Made by a program: the position numbers and the translations under genes
The notes under the pieces: generated by a model
Database searches by the model: none
What the model was told of the DNA's origin: nothing
The model's input: only the letters and a program-made list of their open reading frames with translations
From: a virus
DNA length: 20,242 nt
Reading direction: 5' to 3' (one strand)
Virus record (IMG/VR): IMGVR_UViG_3300042879_001295
Coordinates: 1-20,242 of that record
Part shown: piece by piece, positions 13,401 to 20,242 of the stretch
Layout: each line of letters starts with the position of its first letter
How positions within the stretch are numbered: position 1 is the stretch's first letter

Positions 13401-16400
13401 CGATCTTGCGCTGCTGGCGCTCCAGTGAAGCCACGAGCCGGTTGAAGGCTTTGAGCTTCTCCTCCTCTGAGAGGCTCTCAAGGGTGGCGATGCTGTACTC
13501 GGCCTGCATCTCTGGCGTGACCGGCTGCTGCAGCAGCCTGTAGATCCCGTTCCATTCCGCGTACTCGCTGAGAGCGAAGTCAATGATCCGCTGCCGGAAG
13601 TCTGGGTCTTCCTCGATCCTGGTCGCGATGCTTTCAGGAAGCGAGTAGGACACGACCCCCTTCTTGCTGATCTCCCTGACCAGTCTCACCGAAGCCAGCT
13701 CCGGCGGCAGCTTGCGCTTTGCGGCCCGCACCGACTGGATAAGAGTCACCACTCGAGAGGAGCCCGTTTCGCCAGTGATGCCATCGCCGACGACGTCTCC
13801 GGTCATGCGGCCCCAGGTGCGGCGCATCCAGAGGTCGATGGTCACCGGGAAGAAGTTGCCCAGCAGGTTCTGCAGGAACCCTTGGCCAATCTTCGGGCCG
13901 AAGATCGCCGAACCGTTGACGATGTCGTTCTGCAGCCCGGTGACCTTGATCTGCTTGCCGAGTGCCTTGGACGCCTCAGCCATCACACTGCGAACGGTGA
14001 ACTCTTTCCGCGCAAACGCTTCTGCCCTTTCGAGAGACCCCAGCTTGGCGGCGAGCCGGTTGAACAACTTGAGGTTGTTGTTGATTGCGGTCTTCTTGCC
14101 TCCGTACTCGCCGGAAACGAACTTGCCAGTCTCGACGAATGCCTTGTAGACCGCTTCGGCGTACTTCGTGTTGTCGACGACCGTGTTGTTCTGCGAGGTG
14201 ATCGCGAGCGCAGCACGCAGAACGAACTGAGCGGCCTGCGACGGGTTGCGCTCTTTGGCGAATGCGGGGATCTTCCTTGCCGCCTCGTCGCTTGAGAGTT
14301 CGGGGTGGATCACCGCCGCCGCGGCGAGTGCCGACTCAATCGCGGTCGTGTACCAGTCGGCGGCGTTGCGGTTGGATGCCCGCAGGGCCGCGACCGCTTC
14401 GTCGGTCAGGTTCTTCGCGATCTCCTGCTCGATCCGTTCGAGCTCTTGGATCTTCTGCTCAAGGGCAGCGACGTCGGCGTTGTCCCCGGATGATGCGCGC
14501 AGCTTCTCCATTTGCTGCCTTAGCTGCTGCGCTTCTTCGTGCCGCTCCTCAAGGAGGACGCTGTCGATCTCCATCTTCCAGAACGAGAACGCCACCTCCT
14601 TGATCTGCTTGGCGACCTCGGACTTCTTCTGCTTCTTCTCCGGCTTCGGCAGCGCAGCGCTGTCGCCGTAGAGCACGTTGAGAGCCGACTGCGGCATCGG
14701 CGAGGCGGGAGCCTCCCCCATCGCGTCGCGGCTGCGAAGTTCTTCGCTCGCTTCTGGGCTGTACCCCCACTCGTGAATGCTGTTGGCGTCCGTGTACAGA
14801 TCGCCGGCGCGGACGGTTTGCTGCACAATCTGGTAGTTGCCGCGCAACGCAGACTCTCCGTGCAAGACTGCGTACTCCCTGTTCGGCGTCACCCAGTCGC
14901 CGGCGTTGATCGTGGCCTCGCTTGACGCAACGCCAGTAGGGATCGCACGGAATACGGTGACAGGCTGCTCTGGGTTCCCCTTCGCCGCGTTCACGACGGC
15001 GAAGGAGGCACGGTCCATGGCGTTGTCGCCGGTGCCGTAGTACCGAACCTGCTTGTCGCTGTAGACGTCGTCTGGGTACAGGACGGCGAGGTTGTGCAGC
15101 GGAGCTCCGCCGGCGCGGCTTGGAGCCCGGTGCAAGCCACGGTACTTGCTGTCGCGGCTGAAAAGCAAAGGCTGCTTCGCCTCTACCTCTCCCGCCTCCT
15201 GTTGCGTCGGCGCCGCATCCATCCGCCGCGTGAACGGCAACGGGTACTTGGCGACGAACTCGTGCGGAAGCATGTTTAGGCGCTTGGCCGTCGTCGTGAC
15301 GTAGGCCATTACCATCTCGGCCACCGTGTTGGCCTCACGCCGCGTGTAGCCGGCGCCGTCCATCAGGACGGGCAAGTAGCTATCCTTGACCTGCTGGCGG
15401 CTCTTGGCGATGGCTTCGTCGGCGGCCGCGAGCTTGTCTGCCTCGGCGCGCATCTGCTCGGCCTTCGCGCCCCTCCACTGCGCCCCAGCCTGCTCGCGCG
15501 CGATGGCTGCCTCGCTCGGCGACGCGACCTCAGGGTCGAGCGTGCCGTGCTGCAGCAGCTCATCGCCGAGCGGCGTGCCGGCGAGGTTCGCGCCGAAGTC
15601 GGCGAGGGGGATCGTCACATCGCCCACGGCCGTGCGTGCGCGCCCCAGGAGGCCGGGGGCCGCGCGCTCGAGCTGGTCGGCGATCGGCACGCGCGGCGTG
15701 CCGTCTAGGCGCGACTGCCTGTCTTGCTGCTCCTGCAGCTGATCCACCGCCGCGACGAGCCGGCGCGCGTCGAAATAGATCGTCTCGGCATCGGTGCCCT
15801 TCGTCGCCGTCGCCAAGAACTCGCGCAGCAGGTCGGGCGCGTCCGTGCGCAGCTTCTGCTGCGCGGCGGCGGCGGTCACGCTCGACAGCGTGTCCTTGCT
15901 GTCGGCCGCTTGTCGGGCGCGCTTGGCGTCCCAGTGCATGCGGTAGGCGGATGTGCCGGCCGACGGAATCAACCACGTCGCGGCGCCCGCGATGGCGGCC
16001 TCGCCGATCTTGCCCCACGCCTCGCCCCGCTCGAAGTCGGTGGCTGGAGCCTGCTCGCCCAGCCCTCGCCCGATCATGTTCTGCTGCGCCCACTGCTGGC
16101 CGACGATCTCGAAGTACTGCTGCGCGGCTTCCTCGCCGCCTTCGCCGGCGACGCCGAGCGCCGTGTTGATCACGGCGTCGGTGATGATCTTGCTCTTCGT
16201 CGGGCGCGCAATAGCGTCCATCGTGGCGTTCAGCGCCTGGCGCTTGACCACGCCCATGATGGGGCCGGTGAGCGGGCGGGCAAAGCTCGCCACCGTGCCG
16301 AGGGCCTCTATGCCCATGGCCGTCCAGCCGTAGGCCGCAGCCGCCGCGGCACTCGACTCGTGGTCGTAGCCCATCTCGCGGTAGGACCGATAGGCAGCTC

Positions 16401-17196
16401 CCGTCTCGCTGCGCTTCGTCGTGGAGAGCATCCCGTAAGTGAAGCCGCCGGCGAGGCCGATCTTCGTGCCGACCAGCGTGCCGATGCCTGGCACAAGACT
16501 TCCTACCCCGGCGCCCGTGGCGGCGCCGATCGTGGCCTCCTCCGCGCTCTCGCGGAACTGCACGCGGAACTGGCCGGCGTAGCGCGCTAGGCCGTAGAGA
16601 GGCATGCCCATGCCCATCTCGGCGTCGTCCTGGGGCAGCTTCTTCATCTCGCCGGCGAGCGCGTCGCGCTGCGTCTCCTGCTCCGGCGTGAGGGGGACAC
16701 CCTGCGCGACCATGTTGTCGAGCAGGCCGAGCTCCGTCGCCACGTAGCCGGCGCGGGCCGTCTGGGTGAGGCGCTCGAGGTAGCCGAGGTTGGCGATCTC
16801 GTCGCGCGCGACGGTGGCGTCCCGCTCGCGCTCCAGCAGCGCCATCTGCGCCTGCGACAACTTGCCGGCGACGAGCGCCTGCTGCTCGCGGTAACGCGCC
16901 ATCTGGCGCATCGCGTCCAGGTTCTCGACCGTCCATCGGAAGTCGGTGCCGAACTGCAGGCCGTAGGCTCTGGCCTCGGAGGCCAGCTTCGGGTCCGTCT
17001 CGATCGTCGCGCGCAGACGCGCCAGGAGCAGGCTCGCTTGCTCTTCCGTCTGCTGCTGTCCTAGCTGACGGAACTGCTCAACGAAGTCAGGCTGCGGTTC
17101 CTGCTGCGCGACGGGGGCAGCGACCGGCTGCTGCGGGAGCGCAGTCGGCTGCGGATCCTGCGGCAGGACGGAGACGGGAGGCGTGGTGCTAGTCAC
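7414..17196 (-). CDS. Giant polyvalent virion protein (3260 aa), T7 gp16-like ejection protein position, with ART, JAMM and zincin-like domains
   Basis: Order of parts: Pro/Gln-rich N-terminus (about 5-50); glycine-rich hydrophobic segment (about 222-256); ADP-ribosyltransferase-like domain (about 685-820, with H689, R750 in VFRAIP, E809 in HEWGY); a conserved domain found in polyvalent phage proteins (about 965-1135, GPKIGQGF near its end); low-complexity linker (about 1430-1520); RadC/JAB domain (about 1540-1660) with E1564 and H1615-x-H1617-x7-S1625-x2-D1628, a complete JAMM motif; zincin-like HEFGH at 1850-1854; long charged helices (about 1950-2350); hydrophobic segment 3100-3122 near the C-terminus. 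No lytic transglycosylase motif was seen. Gene order after the gp14/gp15-like proteins suggests that it is packaged and injected. The GTG start overlaps the upstream TGA. Function of the enzymatic domains is inference from motifs. Confidence 0.88.
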   Translation of the reverse strand: MTSTTPPVSVLPQDPQPTALPQQPVAAPVAQQEPQPDFVEQFRQLGQQQTEEQASLLLARLRATIETDPKLASEARAYGLQFGTDFRWTVENLDAMRQMARYREQQALVAGKLSQAQMALLERERDATVARDEIANLGYLERLTQTARAGYVATELGLLDNMVAQGVPLTPEQETQRDALAGEMKKLPQDDAEMGMGMPLYGLARYAGQFRVQFRESAEEATIGAATGAGVGSLVPGIGTLVGTKIGLAGGFTYGMLSTTKRSETGAAYRSYREMGYDHESSAAAAAAYGWTAMGIEALGTVASFARPLTGPIMGVVKRQALNATMDAIARPTKSKIITDAVINTALGVAGEGGEEAAQQYFEIVGQQWAQQNMIGRGLGEQAPATDFERGEAWGKIGEAAIAGAATWLIPSAGTSAYRMHWDAKRARQAADSKDTLSSVTAAAAQQKLRTDAPDLLREFLATATKGTDAETIYFDARRLVAAVDQLQEQQDRQSRLDGTPRVPIADQLERAAPGLLGRARTAVGDVTIPLADFGANLAGTPLGDELLQHGTLDPEVASPSEAAIAREQAGAQWRGAKAEQMRAEADKLAAADEAIAKSRQQVKDSYLPVLMDGAGYTRREANTVAEMVMAYVTTTAKRLNMLPHEFVAKYPLPFTRRMDAAPTQQEAGEVEAKQPLLFSRDSKYRGLHRAPSRAGGAPLHNLAVLYPDDVYSDKQVRYYGTGDNAMDRASFAVVNAAKGNPEQPVTVFRAIPTGVASSEATINAGDWVTPNREYAVLHGESALRGNYQIVQQTVRAGDLYTDANSIHEWGYSPEASEELRSRDAMGEAPASPMPQSALNVLYGDSAALPKPEKKQKKSEVAKQIKEVAFSFWKMEIDSVLLEERHEEAQQLRQQMEKLRASSGDNADVAALEQKIQELERIEQEIAKNLTDEAVAALRASNRNAADWYTTAIESALAAAAVIHPELSSDEAARKIPAFAKERNPSQAAQFVLRAALAITSQNNTVVDNTKYAEAVYKAFVETGKFVSGEYGGKKTAINNNLKLFNRLAAKLGSLERAEAFARKEFTVRSVMAEASKALGKQIKVTGLQNDIVNGSAIFGPKIGQGFLQNLLGNFFPVTIDLWMRRTWGRMTGDVVGDGITGETGSSRVVTLIQSVRAAKRKLPPELASVRLVREISKKGVVSYSLPESIATRIEEDPDFRQRIIDFALSEYAEWNGIYRLLQQPVTPEMQAEYSIATLESLSEEEKLKAFNRLVASLERQQRKIDAKYEKLSPKKQAALEAELKAMSAAEKKSLGVKGPKDLWLQREYAAAGRTVEFERREATDNVKGATTISLIQPGWVKIAKTIKANLEPIDVPSNADRRVITRVVNDVRRRLAALGLVVTNADVQAILWYPEKDLWSKLQGEDENDLNKSYDDEFLELAAQQGRGAEAQAAVDAVRARRAAGGQVGGAVGTDGRDDGRAVGPVRGRTGEAVPGSGSQGPTQLGDAGEYRSSEAAPETDTTPVPEPRDALDTVEGVARLDEFPVSTKLVRTGKRQMGAGKIDSPKALAQAMAPSIQTKAVEHFDVVLADAKGTPLAVVAGFKGGIDSVSIPWATLIHEVVRVKGAKYAWFVHNHPSGQSKLSKEDLAVAARGARLLLGSGIEPRGIMAISSDGRYEHALGDGSPVETGLVEAAARGKTVPVMERELERISDGTAVRDPLDLYERGKKLLGDDAPGVLFLDTQNRPAGFVSIDAATSRLRNSPTMGMLYRAGSAANARSVAIFNVDKFRDGYIAAANIATFFASHNVQLLDAFNTTWKGGDTQLGNVSSIVRPPGEFFAADRRTLGSFSPAANRITLYRGNNRSTWLHEFGHYWLEVTTAIVGEGNAPSELVNDLGVMFDWLGVQATATQSAVDVWRGMDLEARRKYHERFAYHFEQFLARGEAPSPELHGVFERIGAWIRDVYRGLLEQSRRLSELFREEFGEDLGVLSPEARRVMERIFAADEDIERAAVEREVRTMFQTREEALAAGLSEAAWDELQAEVWLSKERAKDELLEATDRGGRSTIERANREVAEMQKEQREVREEIAGEVAQDVANERVERARLWLRRGQVRNSNGTVTQAAEWQKLDRAAVKAMLGIGTDKPKVSEEQFAKLRGLLADGGQQPDELAAMVGYDSGDQLVRDLIEQPTATEMIDVRTDARVRREHPEFFDSDSRRNRIERAIANDMRRRVLATELLHLQRAVLTSPTMGRLADAAREAFDEANRLEDEQLRLRVQAREIEVLAVDDENYAAARDALRARANKLTDQISRLRRQESGEQTVRTIMAAVRLAAASNLSLRTVREMSPRALNAAAARMARETMQALRAGEFLRAVDLKRRQLVLTEMARQAADFQDELRVGNNLFRRFAKDDEALARTHTMPLIYLGRAVLAGHGLRDPNRDAPTGRDPMQPAHFADAMRMVREMNESLAAELERDVLPSMMRSATGDFRDLTVEEWRGLRDNMEMLWERSRAERTALVDGRREAIEWVEERLLAAPGMTPTTRTAVGVAGGGTTWDKITHELLAGKAARKRIEHWAIQMDGGMPGMWHKAVFQRIADAETRAEQLERTYVTRISRILQRLVPMLRSEPIVWQVGASRTYTFGQRGAVLTGRNGPAMAELFMAVLHAQGNLSNKEKLLLDPRREWGTQAIDPLTGERTLDSSAWDSFFADKVRDGTITKEFLDAAQEIGDVFEEMRPILQAAHVEAFGYPFEVVEPLPFRVVWPDGTTSSYRGWYMPAKADRMLVQDADLQVEDMLTEARTSLAQTPRGMTMSRDPNTFRALSLQLSLLPGHIRESARFAAMGPAIVDVQRLLNRRAIKARIDAINPQLRSRLLAPWVKNAAMLTTSLRDESDTPTQSRLMRRLDRLFTYVTMFGNVINAAQNPLQLFPASTVLIADQGASRAMGAMMSAAAHYSRNPRAMGRTVRSMSPFMNGRGNDEVRDAQKRVEKMLRADENIVERAINLRGDWESYLLDSTYVLQTMTQHIGDQITWKAAYSLEVQKHEDPEVAERLAVAYADSVVRRTQGSLRASDRSAAEVTTPMKALLTKFSGFFVQMHNLMSGMMGAVRQEAGSRNRRLKYLGIYLGVWGLPFALSALLMKAMQGALDDDEDKDGEWWDDLAWDILVESQVRPFAPLFGVGGRSAEAVVNIVDGSPETIGRMPSPAPFALLERGAKAALRAMDGKPNNVTGGDIVSLLVLLGMPVPLPKQAGYAIDVLSGQVDPTVRGAVTGRAAKDERRR
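12738..12953 (-). CDS. Candidate nested or frameshifted coding segment inside the giant gene (71 aa)
   Basis: In the +1 frame relative to the giant gene, an open frame runs from ATG 12953 (or ATG 12947) to a TAG at 12738-12740. Its product has a Lys/Pro/Gln-rich first half and an acidic amphipathic second half (ELTEEMTDEQLDQFADGLV). Over the last about 52 codons, 46 end in G or C. The giant frame over the same bases has about half G/C third positions and reads as Gly/Arg/Ala-rich low complexity. The ribosome site is weak (AAGAG). It may be an overprinted gene, a frameshift product, or the true end of a split gene. Confidence 0.45.
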   Translation of the reverse strand: MTMSSSNLPPNKGAEPKPKQPSTQSEPAAPQEGRSVAPWELTEEMTDEQLDQFADGLVRLFQEAEARDRLS

Positions 17197-19118
17197 TGCT
17201 TCTTGACCTTGCCGTAGTCGGGGTTGACGCTGCGCTGCATCTGAATGTACCGCTCCGCGATCTCTGTTTCGCTCGGCATGCGGGCGTTACGACCAGCCAA
17301 CGGGGACTGCGCTCCCCTGCCTCGCTGCTCTTGCACAAACGAATCGATGATCGCTTGGCGCGTCGCCCCGGAGATATCCCGGAAATAGAACAGCTTCTGA
17401 CTGCCGTCCTCGTTGAGGTAGCCGGACGGCTGCACGTAGGAGTTTCGGCGCTGCTCCTCGGTCATCAGGAACGACCGAGGTGTGGAGTCCCAGAAAGCGT
17501 CGTCGACGAACACGACGTCGCGAAGCAACTGCGCGAACAGTTCCTTCTTCTGCGCTGGAGTCGTTGGGACAGTCGCCCCAGACTTGGCGGCTTCGGTGAC
17601 GTAAGCCTGCAGCCGCTCCTCGACGAGGCGCTTCATCTCTGGGCTGACGACGCTCCCGTTGTAGACCTGGCTGACGAACTCGTTCGTCAAGTCCTCGGCC
17701 TTGACGAACATGGTGTCGACGGCGTCGAGAGCGACGTCGTTGCGGCGACGCCACTTGGCCACGAGCTCCGCGCGCAGCATCGGCGGGATGCTGCCGCCGT
17801 ACTCGCTGTCGATCTCTGACGGCACGATCGCGAGCAGCTTGTTTGGGTCGGCCAGGATCTCGCGCACTTGCAGAACCTTCTCGGGGTTGACGACGATCGA
17901 GTGACCGTTCTCCCACCACTCGTTGACCTCGACCAGCTTGCCGACCTGCTCTAGCCTCCCGACGAGCTCAGGGCTCAACACCTGCTGCGGCGATCCGTAG
18001 TTGCCAGCGCGCCGAGCCTCGTACAGCATCGTCTTCGCGGCCTCTACTGCGCCGACCTCCAGGGCGGCGACGCGCTCGCGTTCCATCCTCGCCGCAGTCT
18101 TTGCGGCTTCGCGCGCATGCTCTGCAGCACCACTTGGCAGCGTCTTCTCGTCGACGGCCATGGCGGCCTGCGCCGATACGACGTTCTCGACGTCGAGCAG
18201 GGCCTGCTTGTATCGCGCGTGCGCGACGGCCGGCGACGCGCTGCCATCGCGGCTTTCCCTCTGCACGGCCTCTAGCTCGGCAGCCATGGCTTGGCGTGCG
18301 AACTCAACACCGCTGTTCTGGTTGCTGCGCTTGGTCCCCCACTCCAACAGGTCCGTGCGCGCGGCGTCTTCGAGTTCGTCGCTTGGGATGCCCTTCAGGT
18401 AGCTCAGGGCCGCATCCGGTTGATCGATGGCGATCAGACGATTCACGGCGGCTGCGTGCAACTTGCTTAGGTTGGCTCGCTTGTGGGCTTCCCACTCCGG
18501 CCCCTTGTTGCTGCCATCGCCGCGGAGCGTTGCCCACTGCTTTGACAGCGTGTCGACGGCGGTGAGTTTGGCTGTCGCCGCGCGCTCCGCGTCCATCGAC
18601 TCAACCGCCACGACGTACTCTTGTCCGCGCTGTGCGGCCAAAGCTTCGGCCGCGCCGACCTTCGCCGCGATCGACTGCCGCTCGCGGTGCGTCATCGCGT
18701 CGCTCATCAGGTCGAGGCGGTGACGGTCGGCGCGCATGGCGAACAGCTGCCGCTGCGTGTCGTTCTCGAGCGTGCTGGCCGTCTTGCGCGCTTCCTCGTC
18801 GAACGACTTCAGCGTCGATTCAAACTGCTCCTCGGCCGCGGCGCCGACGGTGCGGCGATAGCCGTCCGTTATCTTCAGCTTGGCCTCGCCGAGGCGGGCG
18901 TCGTTCTGCATCACCATCGTGTCGTCGCGGCGACTTTGGATCGCCTCGCCGACGCGCATCAGCATGCCGCCCGACTGCGACAGCGTCTGGCCGAGCTGCT
19001 GGATCCGCTCGGTGGCCATGTCTGGCGGTTGCCACACCTGGCCGTCTCCGCGCACCTGCGTCGCCTGCATGGGCTGCGCGTCGACGCGCGGGACATAGCT
19101 GTCAGGGATGCGTGCCAT
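17193..19118 (-). CDS. Internal virion (ejection) protein, T7 gp15-like position (641 aa)
   Basis: This long, mostly helical, charged protein starts MARIPDSYVPRV, an opening common in podoviral internal proteins. Residues about 60-190 are strongly helical and rich in Glu, Arg and Ala. There is no signal peptide or membrane segment. Between the gp14-like protein and the giant gp16-like protein it takes the place of T7 gp15, part of the internal core that is injected and helps build the DNA channel. The ATG at 19118 overlaps the upstream stop (TGATG), with no clear ribosome site, so it depends on coupling. The stop overlaps the GTG of the giant gene. Family similarity is by position and composition; a remote-homology search would be needed to confirm. 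Confidence 0.75.
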   Translation of the reverse strand: MARIPDSYVPRVDAQPMQATQVRGDGQVWQPPDMATERIQQLGQTLSQSGGMLMRVGEAIQSRRDDTMVMQNDARLGEAKLKITDGYRRTVGAAAEEQFESTLKSFDEEARKTASTLENDTQRQLFAMRADRHRLDLMSDAMTHRERQSIAAKVGAAEALAAQRGQEYVVAVESMDAERAATAKLTAVDTLSKQWATLRGDGSNKGPEWEAHKRANLSKLHAAAVNRLIAIDQPDAALSYLKGIPSDELEDAARTDLLEWGTKRSNQNSGVEFARQAMAAELEAVQRESRDGSASPAVAHARYKQALLDVENVVSAQAAMAVDEKTLPSGAAEHAREAAKTAARMERERVAALEVGAVEAAKTMLYEARRAGNYGSPQQVLSPELVGRLEQVGKLVEVNEWWENGHSIVVNPEKVLQVREILADPNKLLAIVPSEIDSEYGGSIPPMLRAELVAKWRRRNDVALDAVDTMFVKAEDLTNEFVSQVYNGSVVSPEMKRLVEERLQAYVTEAAKSGATVPTTPAQKKELFAQLLRDVVFVDDAFWDSTPRSFLMTEEQRRNSYVQPSGYLNEDGSQKLFYFRDISGATRQAIIDSFVQEQRGRGAQSPLAGRNARMPSETEIAERYIQMQRSVNPDYGKVKKQ

Positions 19119-19723
19119 CAGTTGCGGGAGTAGTAGGCGTACTGCATTCCGGTCTGGGATGCGCCCCCCAGGAGGCTCTGAGCGATTGCGGCGCGCGTGT
19201 AGAAGCCGTCCATCTTCCGGTTGGCGTAGCGCATCGACTCGGCGCTGGCGCGCGCGAAGCGGGCTTCGTTGCGCAGGTTCACGGCCTGCATCCTCGCCGC
19301 CTGCGTCTGGCGCAGCGTGTTGCTGTCCATCGTCAGCTTGTCGATCTCCTTCGCGATCTCGATCGAGGCCGCGCGCTCGGCCGCCGACCCGACGCCGGCC
19401 TGCACGCCGCTGCTGGCCTGCTGCGCGCTCGTGGCGGCCTTGGCCTCGCCGTACTGCGCCGTCATGCGAGCCGCGTCCATCTGGCCGGCGCGCATGATGT
19501 CCACGGCCTGCAGCTCGGCCTGGCGAGCGTTCAGGTCGGACATGAACGCCGAGTAGTCGGCCTGCATCGCGCCGATGCGCAGGCCGGCCTTCTGGCTGCG
19601 GACGCCGTAGTAGGCTCCAACGGCCTGCACGGCCGCGCCGCCGATGCCGAGAGTTAGCGCCCCCTTCTGCAGGGGACTGAGGCGCGAGCTGCCGGATGCG
19701 GCGGAGGTCGAGGTGCTGGTCAT
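19118..19723 (-). CDS. Internal virion protein, T7 gp14-like (201 aa)
   Basis: After a polar Ser/Thr-rich start, residues about 22-44 (ALTLGIGGAAVQAVGAYYGV) form a hydrophobic Gly/Ala-rich segment. Next comes a long helical region with regularly spaced Ala, Gln and Arg (Q..L.AVDIMRAGQMDAARM), then GVQAGVGSAAERA near 126-138. This is the usual layout of podoviral gp14-like internal proteins: membrane-active N-terminus, helical body, small Gly-rich break. T7 gp14 inserts in the outer membrane during DNA entry. The ATG at 19723 follows the upstream TAA by two bases, with GGAA upstream. It overlaps the next start by one base. Confidence 0.78.
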   Translation of the reverse strand: MTSTSTSAASGSSRLSPLQKGALTLGIGGAAVQAVGAYYGVRSQKAGLRIGAMQADYSAFMSDLNARQAELQAVDIMRAGQMDAARMTAQYGEAKAATSAQQASSGVQAGVGSAAERAASIEIAKEIDKLTMDSNTLRQTQAARMQAVNLRNEARFARASAESMRYANRKMDGFYTRAAIAQSLLGGASQTGMQYAYYSRN

Positions 19724-19725
19724 AC

Positions 19726-20242
19726 TTAGCTTCCGATGGCGACCTCGAGCGTCAGCCCGGTCACGGTGGCAGGTGTGGGATCGGTGACGCGCAGGATCAG
19801 CTGGCCCGACTGCGTCCAGCCTGGCAGCGCCGTCGCCTGCACCTCGGCCGTCGTGGCGCTGGCGCCCATGTTGATCGGCACGAGGCGCCCCTCGTCGGGG
19901 CCGACCATCATCGCGCCGCTGTCCACCAGTTTGGCCCAGACGCGGCCGACGTTCTTCGTCCGGCCCTGACCCATGGCGTCTGCCTGCAGTGCCAGAGGCA
20001 GCGTCTTGAGGTCGGAGGTGAACGGCAGCCCGACCGTGATGCGCGCGAACGCCGCCGGCAACGTGACCGAGCCGCCCGCTACGAGGACAGGGTACTGCAC
20101 GGCGCCGTCGGCGAGGATCGTGACCTGGCTGCCCTCAAGGTGCGCCAAGCCGCTGATCGTCGACGCCAGCACCTCCACGGTGCCGGTGCCGGTGCCGGAC
20201 GCGGTCGTGATCGTGAACTGCGTGGTGCTCGTCACCGTGACG
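19726..20242 (-). CDS. C-terminal part of a tail or structural protein (tail-tube B/gp12-like), cut by the window edge
   Basis: The frame is open to the right edge, so a GTG at 20235 is probably internal: no ribosome site precedes it. The visible part has GLAHLEGSQVTILADGAV, GGSVTLP and ITVGLPFTSDLKTLP, a repeated beta-strand pattern found near the C-termini of podoviral tail tubular B and related structural proteins. The remainder is beta-rich with no Cys. It lies just before the gp14-like gene, which is where T7-like genomes keep gp12. The exact family is uncertain because the N-terminal part is missing. Confidence 0.72.
   Translation of the reverse strand, partial: VTVTSTTQFTITTASGTGTGTVEVLASTISGLAHLEGSQVTILADGAVQYPVLVAGGSVTLPAAFARITVGLPFTSDLKTLPLALQADAMGQGRTKNVGRVWAKLVDSGAMMVGPDEGRLVPINMGASATTAEVQATALPGWTQSGQLILRVTDPTPATVTGLTLEVAIGS

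Noticed and set aside
15560-16936. Minus-strand alternative frame of 458 codons inside the giant gene
   Set aside because: Arg/Asp/Gly/His-rich frame-shift shadow, while the giant frame keeps a normal protein sequence there, unlike at 12738-12953.
7414-17196. Lytic transglycosylase or lysozyme domain in the giant protein, as in T7 gp16
   Set aside because: I found no convincing catalytic Glu motif of those families on reading the sequence.
1-20242. tRNA genes, CRISPR arrays, insertion sequences, attachment sites or an integrase
   Set aside because: None seen. The only regular repeats are the coding blocks of the small-gene array, which have no spacers of even length.

Overview
The window looks like part of a high-GC tailed-phage or prophage genome. 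No chromosomal housekeeping gene, rRNA or tRNA is visible. Nearly everything reads leftward on the minus strand in tightly packed genes. The right half has the gene order of a T7-like podovirus virion core. From right to left it runs: the C-terminal part of a tail-tube or structural protein (19726-20242, open at the window edge), a small gp14-like internal virion protein (19118-19723), a 641-aa gp15-like helical internal protein (17193-19118), and a 3260-aa gp16-like giant protein (7414-17196). The base composition suggests a high-GC host, probably a proteobacterium, but nothing in the window identifies it.

The giant protein is a polyvalent ejection-type protein. In order it carries a Pro/Gln-rich N-terminus, a glycine-rich hydrophobic segment, an ADP-ribosyltransferase-like domain, a conserved domain of unknown function, a low-complexity linker, a RadC/JAB (JAMM) metallopeptidase-like domain, an HEFGH zincin-like domain, long charged helical regions and a hydrophobic C-terminal region. 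Inside the linker a second reading frame (12738-12953) has stronger coding signature than the giant frame itself.

Across a 177-bp gap lies a RusA-like Holliday-junction resolvase gene (6820-7236). It converges on the only plus-strand gene, a small helix-turn-helix regulator (6591-6851). The regulator is divergent from a leftward early operon. The 107 bp between them hold a good minus-strand promoter, a pair of 8-bp inverted operator-like boxes and a 5'-leader hairpin.

The early operon (6483 to the left edge) starts with a very acidic 49-aa protein, two small unknown proteins and a 29-aa membrane peptide. A recombination module follows: an AAA/Sak4-like ATPase, a DUF669 protein and a RecB/Cas4-like PD-(D/E)XK nuclease with a Cys-rich tail. 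Next comes a tandem array of small related genes (1199-3504), then three small genes, and finally the N-terminus of a superfamily II DEAH helicase at the left edge.

The most unusual feature is the small-gene array. Six of its genes end in the same Ala-Ala-Leu-Ala-Ala-Lys motif, encoded by a nearly invariant 20-bp DNA block that also supplies the Shine-Dalgarno sequence of the next gene. With a second shared internal block and a 277-bp tandem duplication, this suggests a modular cassette array built by recombination at gene junctions. Most early genes, and the giant gene, start with GTG overlapping the previous TGA stop (GTGA), so translation is probably coupled along the operon.
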